Shown: in pieces, positions 9,245-19,074 of the stretch
Numbering within the stretch: the first letter of the stretch is position 1
How the letters are laid out: each line of letters begins with the position of its first letter
Origin: JABDIY01 sp963751955
Lineage (GTDB): Bacteria > Actinomycetota > Acidimicrobiia > Acidimicrobiales > SZUA-35
Length of the DNA stretch: 64,000 nucleotides
NCBI GenBank assembly: GCA_963751955.1
Contig: CAVVWM010000002.1
Coordinates: 1 to 64,000 of the forward strand
Direction of reading: 5' to 3'
Made by a program: the position numbers and the translations under genes
Notes under the pieces: generated by a model
Told to the model about the DNA's origin: nothing
The model's database searches: none
The model's input: only the letters and a program-made list of their open reading frames with translations

Positions 9245-11200
9245 ACGTGTCGCTCCGCTGAGTCGATGAATCGGTCGAGTTCGCTCAGGGTGGTGTTGCC
9301 TTCCATCGGGCCGCGTTTGGTCACGGCCATGGCACCCGCAGCGTTTGCCAGCGTCAGCGCCCGCTCGATTTCGATGCCCTGGGCCAAGCAGGAGATCAGC
9401 GTGCCGCCAAAACAGTCGCCGGCTCCGGTCGGGTCCACCTCAGTGACCTTGAACGAGGGCACGTGCAGTGACCGCGTACGGTCGTAGTAGACGGCTGCCC
9501 TCGGCGGCATTCTTGACGACGATCATCTCCAGTCGATGGCTGTTGAAGAGCGAAGCGACCGCCTCATGTTCAGCTGCGTCGCCGCAGAAATACTGCAGAT
9601 CTACCTCGCTGGGCAGGAGTATGTCGCACTCCTGCAAGACGTGGAGAATGGCTTCCCGGATCTCGGGCGAAGTCAGAATCTCCGGTCGGATATTCGGGTC
9701 AAAGGACACCTTGCCGTCGCTCTGCTTGACCAGCTCGAGCGCTCGCTTCACCGCGGCAATGGAGCCGACGCTGCCGAGCGACGAGCCCATGACGTGGAAA
9801 TAGCGGCAGCCACCAGCGAGGGCCGGATCGACTGAGTCGGCATCGATCAGCGCAGCGGCACTGTTGCCGATGTTGAAGATGAACTCACGACCACCGTCTT
9901 CCTGATAGGTCACAAATGCGGTACCCGTGGGAAGCTTGTCAGTGCGCGTGATCCCACGCACGTCCACCCCGTCGTCGCGCAGGCGGTTGACGATCAGGTC
10001 ACCAAAGCCATCCTGACCGGTGCAGCCGATAAAGGCCACCGAAGCGCCTGTCTTTGCCGCCTGGTCGGCAAAGATTGCGGGCGCGCCGCTCGGATATGGT
10101 CCCAAGAAGACGCCTGGCTCGGTAAAGGTCTGGCCGATGTTCTCGGCCATGAATTCGGCGAGCAATTCTCCCATACTCAGAATGTCGGTCATGGCTGAAC
10201 TCGTCTGTTGGTCGCCGTCAACGTTCAACGCTCTGACGAGGATGTTGCGTTGGCCACCGCGCTCGCTCCACGCGTGACCTTTGTCGGCGATGACCTGCCG
10301 GAGTTGGTTCAAGCGATCGACGCCCACGGAACGGAGCACCTGGGCACGCTCCTCGGGATCGAGGTGGATGGTCTCGCCCCAGATGGTTCGGCCGACGAGC
10401 ACGCCTGATGCACCGGCGGAACACGCGACCGCAGTCTGCTCGAGGAAGACTTCGGACGTCACGCCGGCTCCGAGCAGGACCCAGGGTGTTGCGCATGCGG
10501 CGTCGAGTCGTTCGCATGCGGCTTCCCAACGCGGGCGATTGTCGGTGTCGCCACCTGGGAATTCCATCTTCATGATGGCGGCGCCGGTTCGACTGAGGCG
10601 CTCTGCCGTGCCGACGACGGCGTTCTCAAAGGCCGGCGTGCCCTTGTCGAGTGTCCGGTCCGGGTGAGGCGAGTACACCAACGGCTCGAGGAACAACGGC
10701 AACCCTGCGGCCTGGCATTCGCCTGCGACCGTCCGGATGAACTCTTCTTTCTCTGCGGCGTTGGCTGCGTCTGGGTGGTAGTACACGAGCAGCTTCGTCG
10801 CCGTGGCACCCATGCGAAGGGCTTCGGAAGCGTCGAAGTCCTCAACCAGCGACGGCATCCGTTCCCAGCCCTCGCCCACGTACCCAGTGTTCTCCAACGC
10901 AACGATCAACGGGAGTGTGGCTGGCACGTTGGGTGAACTGAGGCACGGCTCGAACCCATAGATCGGGTCGGTCAAGTAGCCCGTTGTGGCCCCGGCCAGA
11001 TGCTGAGCGAAGTCGACCTTGAGGGTGGAGAGGAGCGCTGCTGCTTGCTCGCCGTTGAGGCTGGCGTCGAACTGTTTGAGCACGTTTTGGCGATGGTCGG
11101 CAGCGAGCAGAACGAACACGTCCTGATCGTCGAGACTGCATGCTCGAAGGCGCCGCACGATCTCGGGCCTTTCGAGCGGGGATGTCAACCTGTACACCAC
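9241..11200 (-). CDS. LacD-like aldolase fused to PfkB sugar kinase (frameshifted near 9497)
   Basis: One ORF runs from GTG 11200. Residues ~1-335 are a class I LacD-like aldolase (LLAADHRQNVLKQF, catalytic-lysine region ATATKLLVYYHPD, FLEPLVY, LLGAGV). Residues ~337 on are a ribokinase-family (PfkB) kinase starting at Met 10193 (MTDILSMGELLAEFM). No stop separates them and I see no clear ribosome site before the internal ATG. Near 9497 the frame slips by one base. The other frame continues AVYYDRTRSLHVP, DPTGAGDCFGG (anion hole and catalytic Asp) and ends at 9241. With the missing base restored the kinase is full length. It overlaps kbaZ by ATGA. The pair would phosphorylate and then cleave a ketohexose phosphate. 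Confidence 0.8.
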
Positions 11201-11236
11201 GCGCCAGATCGAGGTGGAGGATCCGGCAGCGTGGCT

Positions 11237-12319
11237 TCAGTCACCGACGCGTTCTCCATCCGGCGCGAACAGATGCGCTGGGCCACGGAATGAAACGTGG
11301 ACACGATCGCCACGCTGGATCGTGGTCTCTCCCTCGGCTCGCACTTCGATGTTGAGCGGCTCACGCTGATGCGTGATGGTCACGTGTATGAACGACTCGG
11401 AGCCAAGTTCTTCCACGACCGACACCTCTCCAGGGGTGCCTTCGGTGCCGATCTGGAGATGCTCGGGCCTCGCTCCGACCGTGTACTTGCCTGGTCCCGA
11501 TGACTCCAGTGCGGCCCTGACTTCGGGCGATAGGGGAACGTCGATGTCGCCGAGTTTGAGACCGCTGTTGCCGCTGAAGTCGACGTCGACCAGGTTCATG
11601 GCCGGGGACCCGATGAAACCAGCGACAAACCGATTCTTCGGGCGGCTGTAGAGGACTGCGGGGGTGTCCACCTGTTGCAGCACGCCGAAGTTGAGAACAG
11701 CGACTCGATGTCCCATGGTCAGGGCCTCGACTTGGTCGTGGGTGACATAGACGGTCGTGACCCCGAGGCGGGCCTGCAGGTCGGCGAGCTCGGTGCGAGT
11801 CTGGACGCGCAACTTCGCATCGAGGTTCGACAGCGGCTCGTCCATCAGGAACACCTGTGGCGACCGGACGATGGCCCGACCCATCGCAACTCGCTGACGC
11901 TGACCGCCACTGAGATTCTTGGGTTTGCGGTCGAGGTAGGGCTCGAGATCGAGAATCCTGGCCGCTTCGCGTACTTGCCTGGTGCGCTCGGCTTTCGGGA
12001 TCCCCTGCTGCTTGAGCGCGAAGCCCATGTTTTCTGCGACGGTCATGCTCGGGTAGAGCGCGTAGTTCTGGAACACCATGGCGATGTCACGGTCTTGGGG
12101 CGGACTGAGCGTGACGTCCTTGCCGTTGATGTAGACAGCGCCCCTGTCGATCCACTCAAGGCCAGCCAGCATCCGGAGAGCTGTCGACTTGCCCGAGCCG
12201 GACGGGCCCACGAGGACCAGGAGTTCACCGTCTCCAATGTCAAGATTGAGCCTGTCCACCGCGGGCTCGTCGGTGCCCGGGTAGATACGGCATGCCTCTT
12301 CGAACTTCACTTCAGCCAC
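11237..12319 (-). CDS. Sugar ABC transporter ATP-binding protein (UgpC/MalK/SmoK type)
   Basis: This 360-residue protein has Walker A GPSGSGKST, Q-loop VFQNYALYP, signature LSGGQRQRVA, Walker B VFLMDEPLSNLDAKLR and switch His (YVTHDQVEALTM). A C-terminal TOBE region after residue ~240 (GARPEHLQIG, HLFAPDGERV) is typical of MalK-like ATPases of the CUT1 family. It energises uptake through the two permeases encoded upstream. It lies 93 nt after the second permease and 36 nt before the aldolase-kinase gene, so it is part of the same transcript. Confidence 0.93.
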   Translation of the reverse strand: MAEVKFEEACRIYPGTDEPAVDRLNLDIGDGELLVLVGPSGSGKSTALRMLAGLEWIDRGAVYINGKDVTLSPPQDRDIAMVFQNYALYPSMTVAENMGFALKQQGIPKAERTRQVREAARILDLEPYLDRKPKNLSGGQRQRVAMGRAIVRSPQVFLMDEPLSNLDAKLRVQTRTELADLQARLGVTTVYVTHDQVEALTMGHRVAVLNFGVLQQVDTPAVLYSRPKNRFVAGFIGSPAMNLVDVDFSGNSGLKLGDIDVPLSPEVRAALESSGPGKYTVGARPEHLQIGTEGTPGEVSVVEELGSESFIHVTITHQREPLNIEVRAEGETTIQRGDRVHVSFRGPAHLFAPDGERVGD

Positions 12320-12412
12320 GGTCGGCCTCCTCTTGGTCGATCTCTCGCGTTGTTTGCTGATCCACGCCGCTGACTAGGGCTGGACCGCGATTGCCTACTT
12401 CACGGTGAGCGC

Positions 12413-13270
12413 TCATTTGATGGCTCCCATGGCCAGCCCACGAATCATTCTCTTCTGGGCAACCCAACCAGCCAGTACCACGGGGAGCACGACCAACGTT
12501 GACGCCGCGGAAAGTCTGGCGATGAATTGCTCTCTCTGCGACTCGAATCCTCTCACCCAGACCGACGCCGTTTGCGCATCGGAGGTATTGAGCTGGAGCG
12601 AGAGGAAGAACTCGTTCCACGCAAAGATGAAGCAGAGCAGCGCGGTCGCTGCCAAGCCCGGCGCGACGATCGGCATCACGACCGAGGTCAGCTGGCTCCG
12701 CAAGCTGGCACCGTCGATCCGTGCTGCTTCGATCAGTTCCGACGGCACTTCCTGGAAGAACGAGCGCAACATCCACACCGCGAGCGGAAGGTTCAGCGCC
12801 GTGTACATGATGATCAGCGACCATCTGGTGTTCAGCAAGTTGAGATCTCTGGCAATGATGTACACGGGCAAGATGCCGGCGACCACCGGTAGGAACTTGG
12901 TGGAGATGAAGAAGAAGAGGACGTCCCGCCATTTGGCAACTGGCCGGACGGACAAAGCAAATGCAGCCGGCACCGCAAGGATCATCACGATCGCTGTCGA
13001 CACGAGAACGATGATGAACGAGTTGGTATACACCTCACCAAAACTCGCCCGGCCTGGAATGTTGGCCGTCACCAAGCGGAACTGGTCAAACGTCGGCTTG
13101 AAGAAGAAGACCGGCGTACCGTTCGCTTCATCCTCGGTCTTGAACCCATTCGCCACCATCCAGAGCACGGGGAAGAAGAACAGAAACCCGAGCAAGTAGG
13201 TGAAGGCGCTGAGTAGCGCCCCGGTAAAACGGTTCTTCCCGAAATCGGCGACATTAGTGGATTTGCTCAT
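12413..13270 (-). CDS. Sugar ABC transporter permease, MalG family
   Basis: A 285-residue inner-membrane protein with six predicted helices. The EAA loop (ELIEAARIDGASLRSQL) that docks the ATPase sits near residue 195, and the C-terminus WVAQKRMIRGLAMGAIK is typical of MalG/SmoG permeases. Its ATG overlaps the stop of the upstream permease (ATGA), so the two are co-translated. In the Rhodobacter smo system the equivalent pair imports sorbitol and mannitol. That specificity is inferred from the polyol dehydrogenases nearby. Confidence 0.92.
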   Translation of the reverse strand: MSKSTNVADFGKNRFTGALLSAFTYLLGFLFFFPVLWMVANGFKTEDEANGTPVFFFKPTFDQFRLVTANIPGRASFGEVYTNSFIIVLVSTAIVMILAVPAAFALSVRPVAKWRDVLFFFISTKFLPVVAGILPVYIIARDLNLLNTRWSLIIMYTALNLPLAVWMLRSFFQEVPSELIEAARIDGASLRSQLTSVVMPIVAPGLAATALLCFIFAWNEFFLSLQLNTSDAQTASVWVRGFESQREQFIARLSAASTLVVLPVVLAGWVAQKRMIRGLAMGAIK

Positions 13271-14211
13271 GCTGCGTCTTCTCCTTCCAAGAGGCCAGAG
13301 AGAACTCGAAGTCCAAACGTGGCGAAGATGATCGTCACGATCACGACGATGATGCTGTAGGCCGACGCCTCACCGAATCGCCAACCTCCGCCGATCGACG
13401 TCCGGTACACAAAGAACGGGAGGTTTGCTGTCGAGGCCACGCCACCCGCCAAAACGACGATGTGGTCGAACACCTGAATCAGGTAAATCGCTCCGAGCAG
13501 ACCACAGAGTTCGATGTAGTTGCGAAGATGGGGAAGGGTGATCTGTCTGAAGATCCCCCACTTCGTTGCACCGTCGACGCGAGCGGCCTCGAGAACAGAA
13601 TCCGACTGGCTTTGGAGGCCTGCCAGCAAGATGAGCATCATGAACGGCGTCCATTGCCAGACCAGCACGCCGATCACCGCCCATAGAGGCTGCCTCGACA
13701 CGAACTCGTACGGCTCGAGACCCAGCTGGCCGGTGAACCAGTTGATCATTCCGAAGGACGCATCGAACATCTGCGTCTTCCACACGAGACTCGCCACGAC
13801 CGGCATCACGAGAAACGGTGTCAGCACAAGCGTGCGGACGAAGCCGACACCACGGAACTTTCGGTCGAGCAGCATTGCCATGCCCAGCCCGAACAACACC
13901 GAAAGAACCACGGACCAGAACGTCATCTTCGCTGTCACCCACGCGGCCTCACGGAAGAATCGATCGCCGAAGGCGAAGGTGTAGTTCTCGACACCTTCGA
14001 AGGTGCGTGGTCGGGGCGGGTTGACCGTCCATTCCGTCAGGCTGTAAAAGATCGAGAGGACGAACGGAATCTGCGTGACGAGGATAAGGAAGATGAGCGC
14101 AGGGAGCAGAGGAATGCGGCGACTCCACGCTTCACGCTTCTGAAGCTTCTTTGCCGCCTCGCTCCGAATATTCGACGGAGCCTCGGCTGAGGTTTGATCG
14201 GTTACTTGCAT
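13267..14211 (-). CDS. Sugar ABC transporter permease, MalF family
   Basis: A 314-residue membrane protein with a cytoplasmic N-terminal tail, then about six helices (IPLLPALIFLILVTQIPFVL is the first). The EAA motif EAARVDGATKWGIFRQITLP lies near residue 220. It pairs with the MalG-type permease that overlaps its 3' end. It is preceded by the solute-binding protein gene, about 200 nt upstream. The gene is intact. Confidence 0.92.
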   Translation of the reverse strand: MQVTDQTSAEAPSNIRSEAAKKLQKREAWSRRIPLLPALIFLILVTQIPFVLSIFYSLTEWTVNPPRPRTFEGVENYTFAFGDRFFREAAWVTAKMTFWSVVLSVLFGLGMAMLLDRKFRGVGFVRTLVLTPFLVMPVVASLVWKTQMFDASFGMINWFTGQLGLEPYEFVSRQPLWAVIGVLVWQWTPFMMLILLAGLQSQSDSVLEAARVDGATKWGIFRQITLPHLRNYIELCGLLGAIYLIQVFDHIVVLAGGVASTANLPFFVYRTSIGGGWRFGEASAYSIIVVIVTIIFATFGLRVLSGLLEGEDAA

Positions 14212-14420
14212 GAGTTCCCCTTTCGCAAACGCCTGACAAGTCGTGATAGTAGTTTTCTATCAGAGCGCCCTCGTCAATCGTCTGACACGGGGAGGCCCGT
14301 ACGTCAGCCGCTTCCAGGGGTGTGCCGTGGACCGAGTGCGACCCTGCTCGGGCCACGAAGACCCTCCGTGCCGGTCGGCTGCACCGAAGTACAGCCGACC
14401 GGCACGACCTCAGCTCGACG

Positions 14421-15866
14421 TCAGCTGCTGAAGCGTGATGCAAACTCGTGGCAGGCAGCGATTGCGTCGTCGAGTCCATTGAGGTTTCCAGAACCGATGA
14501 CCTCACCGAACCGCTCGGTGCAGAAGTTGCCGACCTCTTGGAACTCGGGCACGCCAACGAACTGGACGCCCGGGATACCAGGCCGAGGGGTGGTGCCCGG
14601 CATGTCGATCGGCGCCTCGGCCATGGCCTGCAGCGTCGGGTCAGCAAACGGTGCAACCGCGGGTACGCCTCGATGGCGTAGGTCGACTCGCGGGTACCCG
14701 GCGGGATGTTGGCCCAGCCACCGTCGATCAGTTCGCCAGCTGCGGCGATGTACTCCGCGCTGGTCGCCCAGCTGATGTAGTCCCAGGCGGCATCCTTCTG
14801 CTCGCTGGTCTCGGCAATGGCGAGGCTCCAGGCCCACAGCCAACCGGAGTTGTCAGTGACCTTCACCGGAGCGGGCACGTAGCCGATCAGGCCAGCAACA
14901 TCGCTGTCGGTCGCTTCGAGGCCGGATGCTGCCGACGTGGCGTCGTACCACATGGCAACCTGGCCTTCCTTCATGAGCGTCTGACACTCGGGGAAGCTCA
15001 CGGTCAACGGATCCGGCACGCCGGCTTCCTGGGTCAGGGAGATGTAGAACTCGAGCGCCTCACGGAACTCGGGCTGATCAACCTGCGACTCGCCGATCGA
15101 GCCATCGTCATTCGCGGCCCACCAGGTTCCACCGAAGGTGTTGAGAACCGTGGTGAACGCTGCGCCCTGGTTACCCCAGCCCGGCACGCCACGGAGGCAG
15201 ATGCCGTTCATGACGCCAGAGTCTTCGATCTGGCGGGCGAATGCGTCAACCTCATCCCAGGTCGGACGCTCGGGCATGGTCAGGCCCTGGTCCTCGAAGA
15301 CGTCCATGCGGTAGTTGAGGAATGACGACTCTGCGTAGAACGGAGCGGCGTAGAGCTCTCCATCAAAGGTGAGGCCTTCCAGGATTGGCTCGAAAACGTC
15401 AGCCTGATTCCAGCCTGCGTCGTTCGCAGCCTGCTCGGTGATCGGTGCAAGCCAGCCGGCCTCGCCGAACTGAGGAGCCTCGTACAGGCCGATCATGACC
15501 ACGTCGAACTGGGTGCCCTCGGTGGCAACGTCACGGGTGGTGATCTCGCGAAGCTCGTTCTCCGGAAGGATGGTGTAGTTGACCGTTACGCCCGAATCGG
15601 CGGTGTACAGCTCAGGAGTCAGCGCAACGATGTCCTCCATCTGGGGATTCTGAACAATCGCCACGTTCAGTTCGCCACCTTCAACCATGGTGCCGTCGTC
15701 GCCGCCGTCGTCGGTGGCGGAACCACCGTCGTCGCCGCCCGCTGTGGTGGCAGAACCGACGTCGTCGCTACCGCTACCGCACGCAGCAGCAACCATCGCC
15801 AACGCGGCGAGGAGGCTAAGGAGGCGGAGTCGATGCGCTCTGCCCTCGTTGGTGTGTTCGGATCAT
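14421..15866 (-). CDS. Sugar/polyol ABC transporter solute-binding lipoprotein (frameshifted)
   Basis: An extracellular type-1 solute-binding protein. ATG 15866 has an ideal AGGGGAG site 5-12 nt upstream, but its frame (MIRTHQRGQS) must shift by one base near 15832 to reach the lipoprotein signal HRLRLLSLLAALAMVAAACGSG. The Cys in AAAC is the lipid anchor, followed by an Asp/Gly-rich linker. The mature domain (VNYTILPENELREITTRD, WDEVDAFARQI, GICLRGVPGWGNQGAAF) resembles mannitol/sorbitol-binding SmoE-like proteins. Near 14650 a second single-base slip moves the C-terminus (VAPFADPTLQAMAEAP to stop 14421) into another frame. With both corrected the protein has normal length (~480). Confidence 0.82.
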
Positions 15867-15934
15867 TTGATCTCCCCTGTAGACATGAACGAACGGAGAC
15901 GAGGTGCCTTCCGTCACCGAATGTTCTAGTTGTG

Positions 15935-16006
15935 TTTATGTTGGGATGCAAGTTTTTACGTTGGTTTGTAATGCTTCTGAAGGAATCGACCCTTTCTTTA
16001 TGTTGG
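15935..16006. promoter_or_regulatory. Three TTTAYGTTGG direct repeats, candidate DeoR operator
   Basis: TTTATGTTGG (15935-15944), TTTACGTTGG (15955-15964) and TTTATGTTGG (15997-16006) lie in the 155-bp divergent region between the transporter operon and the mannitol dehydrogenase gene. Offsets are 20 and 42 bp, about two and four helical turns, so all three face the same side of the DNA. The DeoR-type regulator encoded just downstream is the obvious candidate binder. This is inference from position and phasing. Confidence 0.5.
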
Positions 16007-16021
16007 TATAGGGTGTCGGCT

Positions 16022-17461
16022 GTGACTTCTGAGCAACGGACGACGCCCTCGATCAAGGGTGCCTACGATCGATCCTTACTGCGACGCAGCATCGTCCACA
16101 TCGGTGTAGGCGGCTTTCATCGGGCCCATTTGGCCACCTATGTCGACGAACTGTGCCGGGCCGGGAACACCGAATGGGCGATCGTCGGTGCCGGTGTCAT
16201 GACGGCCGACAGCAGGATCGCCGACGCTCTCGGCGCTCAGGATCATCTCTACACATTGGTGTCGCGCGGCGCAGAGCAGACCGAGGTGAAGACAATCGGC
16301 AGCATTGTCGACTACGTGCTCGCTGCTCACGATGCCACCGCGCTGATCGACCTCATCGCCACCGACGACGTACAGATTGTGTCGCTGACCATCACCGAGG
16401 GGGGCTACCCGATCGACGACGAATCGGGTACGTTTCGCGCCGATCTCTGCCCGCCGGGCTCGGTGTTCGAGATACTCGCCCGCGGGCTCGATGCTCGGCG
16501 ACGAGGATCGGGGCGTCCGCTCACGATTTTGAGCTGCGACAACATCATGACGAACGGTGCGGTCGCACGGGAGGCCACCATCGGTGCAGCTCGCAACCTG
16601 GACGATGCTCTCCCAGCTTGGGTCGCCGATCACGTCAGCTTTCCGAACAGCATGGTCGACCGGATCACGCCGATGACCACGCCGAGCGATATCGAATGGC
16701 TTGAGAACACGATGGGGATCATCGACCGATGGCCTGTCGTTGCCGAACCGTTCCGTCAGTGGGTAGTCGAGGACAACTTTGCGGGCGACCGTCTCCCACT
16801 CGAGAAACTCGACGTCATCGTCACCGACAACATCGAACCGTATGAACTGACCAAGCTCCGCCTGCTCAACGCCGGGCACTCGTGCCTCGCCTACCTGGCC
16901 GCACTCGATGGATTCGCCGCGGTCGATGCCGCCATGGCCGATCCGGTGCTCCGTCGATTCGTCCACACCCTGCTGGACGTCGAGGCCAAGCCGACCTTGC
17001 CCCACGCTGCTGGAATCGTGCTCGACGACTACATCGACGCACTGATCGAACGCTTCTCGAATCCAGCGGTCGGCGACCAGATCGAGCGCCTGTGCATGGA
17101 CGGTTCGGCAAAGTTCCCGAAGTTCCTGCTGCCAACCATTCGGTATCAACTCGACAACGAGGGACCGATCGAACTCGCCACACTTGCGCTGGCCGGATGG
17201 TGCCAATACCTGGCCGACCCGAACCGCACGCTCGCATTCGACGTGCGCCTCGACGAAGCGGTCGAACACGCCCGCAATTCGAACGACACGCCCGCCAGCT
17301 TCCTCGATTTCGAGGCGGTCTTCCCCCCCGAGCTTTCGGGGTCTCAGCGATTCCGTGACACCTTTGCCACCGCCCTCTCGTCGCTTCGAAGCGACGGGGT
17401 ACAACCAACAGTCCTTCACGCCGTCGAAAGAACCGAGGCCGAAGATGACCGACAACGCTGA
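16022..17461 (+). CDS. Mannitol 2-dehydrogenase family (polyol dehydrogenase)
   Basis: From GTG 16022 (MTSEQRTTPSIKGAYDRS) the protein has 479 residues, the normal length for long-chain mannitol dehydrogenases. The in-frame extension to 15833 runs into the operator repeats and is rejected. The N-terminal Rossmann motif is IGVGGFHRAH. The catalytic Lys and its partners lie in KLRLLNAGHSCLAYLA, matching the family K-x4-N-x2-H signature. Reaction: polyol + NAD(P)+ to ketose + NAD(P)H (mannitol/fructose, arabinitol/xylulose or the fructuronate reductase variant). It overlaps the DeoR regulator gene by 17 nt. Confidence 0.9.
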   Translation: MTSEQRTTPSIKGAYDRSLLRRSIVHIGVGGFHRAHLATYVDELCRAGNTEWAIVGAGVMTADSRIADALGAQDHLYTLVSRGAEQTEVKTIGSIVDYVLAAHDATALIDLIATDDVQIVSLTITEGGYPIDDESGTFRADLCPPGSVFEILARGLDARRRGSGRPLTILSCDNIMTNGAVAREATIGAARNLDDALPAWVADHVSFPNSMVDRITPMTTPSDIEWLENTMGIIDRWPVVAEPFRQWVVEDNFAGDRLPLEKLDVIVTDNIEPYELTKLRLLNAGHSCLAYLAALDGFAAVDAAMADPVLRRFVHTLLDVEAKPTLPHAAGIVLDDYIDALIERFSNPAVGDQIERLCMDGSAKFPKFLLPTIRYQLDNEGPIELATLALAGWCQYLADPNRTLAFDVRLDEAVEHARNSNDTPASFLDFEAVFPPELSGSQRFRDTFATALSSLRSDGVQPTVLHAVERTEAEDDRQR

Positions 17462-18288
17462 CACAGCGACAACCGAAACTGCGACATCGGGCGATACGGC
17501 CCGGAATCCGCCGATCTCACCGCAGCTCTTCCAATCGGAGCGCCAGCGCGAGATTGCCCGCTTAGCCGTCCAATTCGGCCGCGTCGAGGTTGCCGACATG
17601 GCGCACCGATTCGGCGTGACCACCGAAACGATTCGCCGGGACCTCTCCGAATTGCAGGAGCATCGTGTCGTGCGACGCGTGCACGGCGGGGCGACACCCT
17701 GGGAAACCAGTGGGTTCGAACCGCTCGTGTCGGTCCGCACCGATCAGCATGATGCCGAAAAGCGGCGACTGGCCGCTGTCGCCGTCCATGAACTCCCCGG
17801 GTCCGGTTCCGTCATCATCGACTCGGGAAGCACGCTCAGTTCGTTCGCCGGTGCGATCCCGCCGGCGACGTCTCTCCGAATCGTGACCAACTCTCTGATG
17901 ATCGCGCAGAATCTCGCCGAACGCACGAACGCCGACGTCATCGTGGTCGGCGGCAAGGTCCGCAAGAACACGATGGCGATGGTCGATTTTGCTGCGATCG
18001 CAGCGATCGAACCGCTGCGCGTCGACACCCTTTTCATCAGCTGCGACGGGCTGACTCCCGAGATCGGCCTGACCACCCCGTACCGCCAAGAGGCTGCGCT
18101 CAAGGCGGGCGATGATTGCGTCGGCCCGTCGCGTCGTCGCTCTGGTGGACCATTCGAAGTTCGGACATGAGCAGTTCACTCGCTTCGCCACATGGTCCGA
18201 CATCGACGTTCTCATCACCAACGTCGAGGCGGACGCATCAGCCGTCGCGGCCATCGAAGCAGCCGGTACGACGGTCATCTTGACGTGA
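17445..18288 (+). CDS. DeoR/GlpR-family transcriptional regulator (frameshifted near 18100)
   Basis: After a Thr/Ala-rich lead the DeoR helix-turn-helix appears (SERQREIARLAVQFGRVEVADMAHRFGV...TIRRDLSELQEH), then the arm RRVHGGAT and a DeoRC sugar-phosphate-sensing domain (VIIDSGSTLSSFA, LRIVTNSLMIAQNLA, VVGGKVRKNTMAMVDF, LFISCDGLTPEIGLTT). At about 18100 an extra G in a GGG run shifts the frame. The other frame continues AMIASARRVVALVDHSKFGHEQF and ends at 18288 with VILT. The original length is thus ~280, normal for the family. It likely represses the polyol genes and responds to a phosphorylated sugar. Confidence 0.85.
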
Positions 18289-19074
18289 CCGCGATCGACG
18301 GCCTGACCCCCGGCGAGCATCTCGAGCGCGTGGCGATCGAGGTCAGTCAAATCGCGGCAGCGCTGGTGCGTGGCGAGGTTGGGCGAGACGCTGCGGCTCG
18401 TACGAAGTCGTCGCCGACCGATGTCGTCACCGAGACCGACTTGCGATCCGAGGCACTCATCCGTCGCGAACTGATGGCCCGATGTCCGGGCTCGACGATC
18501 GTCGGCGAGGAGCTCCCCGACGACGTCGGAACGAACACGATCGGCTGGATCGTCGATCCGATCGATGGCACCGTCAACTTTCTCTACGACCTGCCCGTCG
18601 TGTCGGTCAGCATCGCCGCGACGATCGACGGCGTTACGGTGGCCGGTGCGGTGACCGACGTCCTCCGGACGGAGACGTTCTCGGCGAGTCTTGGAGGTGG
18701 TGCTCGAAGAGACGGCGAGGCCATCTCGATTCGCACCGCCACCGATCTGGCGTCGGCGCTCGTCGGCACCGGCTTCGCGTACGACGCAGAACGTCGACGT
18801 CGGCAGGCCCGCATCATGACCGAGCTCCTTCCTGCATCACGCGACATCCGCTGCATGGGGTCTGCCGCGCTGAACCTGTGCTGGGTCGGATGTGGTCGGC
18901 TGGATGCCTATTTCGAGCAGGGCACAAAGCCGTTCGACTACGCGGCAGGGGCCCTTATTGCAGTCCGAGGGTGGGGCGGTTGTGGAACTCCCCGCCCAGA
19001 ACGAAATCGATCTCGTCATGGCCGCGCCGGTGTCCATCTTCGGGTCGCTGCGCGCGATCGTCAATTCAGCCTGA
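18285..19074 (+). CDS. Inositol monophosphatase family protein (frameshifted near 18965)
   Basis: GTG 18285 overlaps the regulator stop (GTGA). Motifs of the Mg2+-dependent family are present: the metal-binding Glu in VGEELPDDVG, DPIDGTVNF, and the second-metal Asp in FDYAAGALIA. A one-base slip near 18965 moves the end (EGGAVVELPAQNEIDLVMAAP to stop 19074) into another frame; corrected length is about 263, normal. It may dephosphorylate a sugar or polyol phosphate made in the pathway, or act on inositol phosphate. It converges with the phosphotransferase gene, overlapping by 9 nt. Confidence 0.85.
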
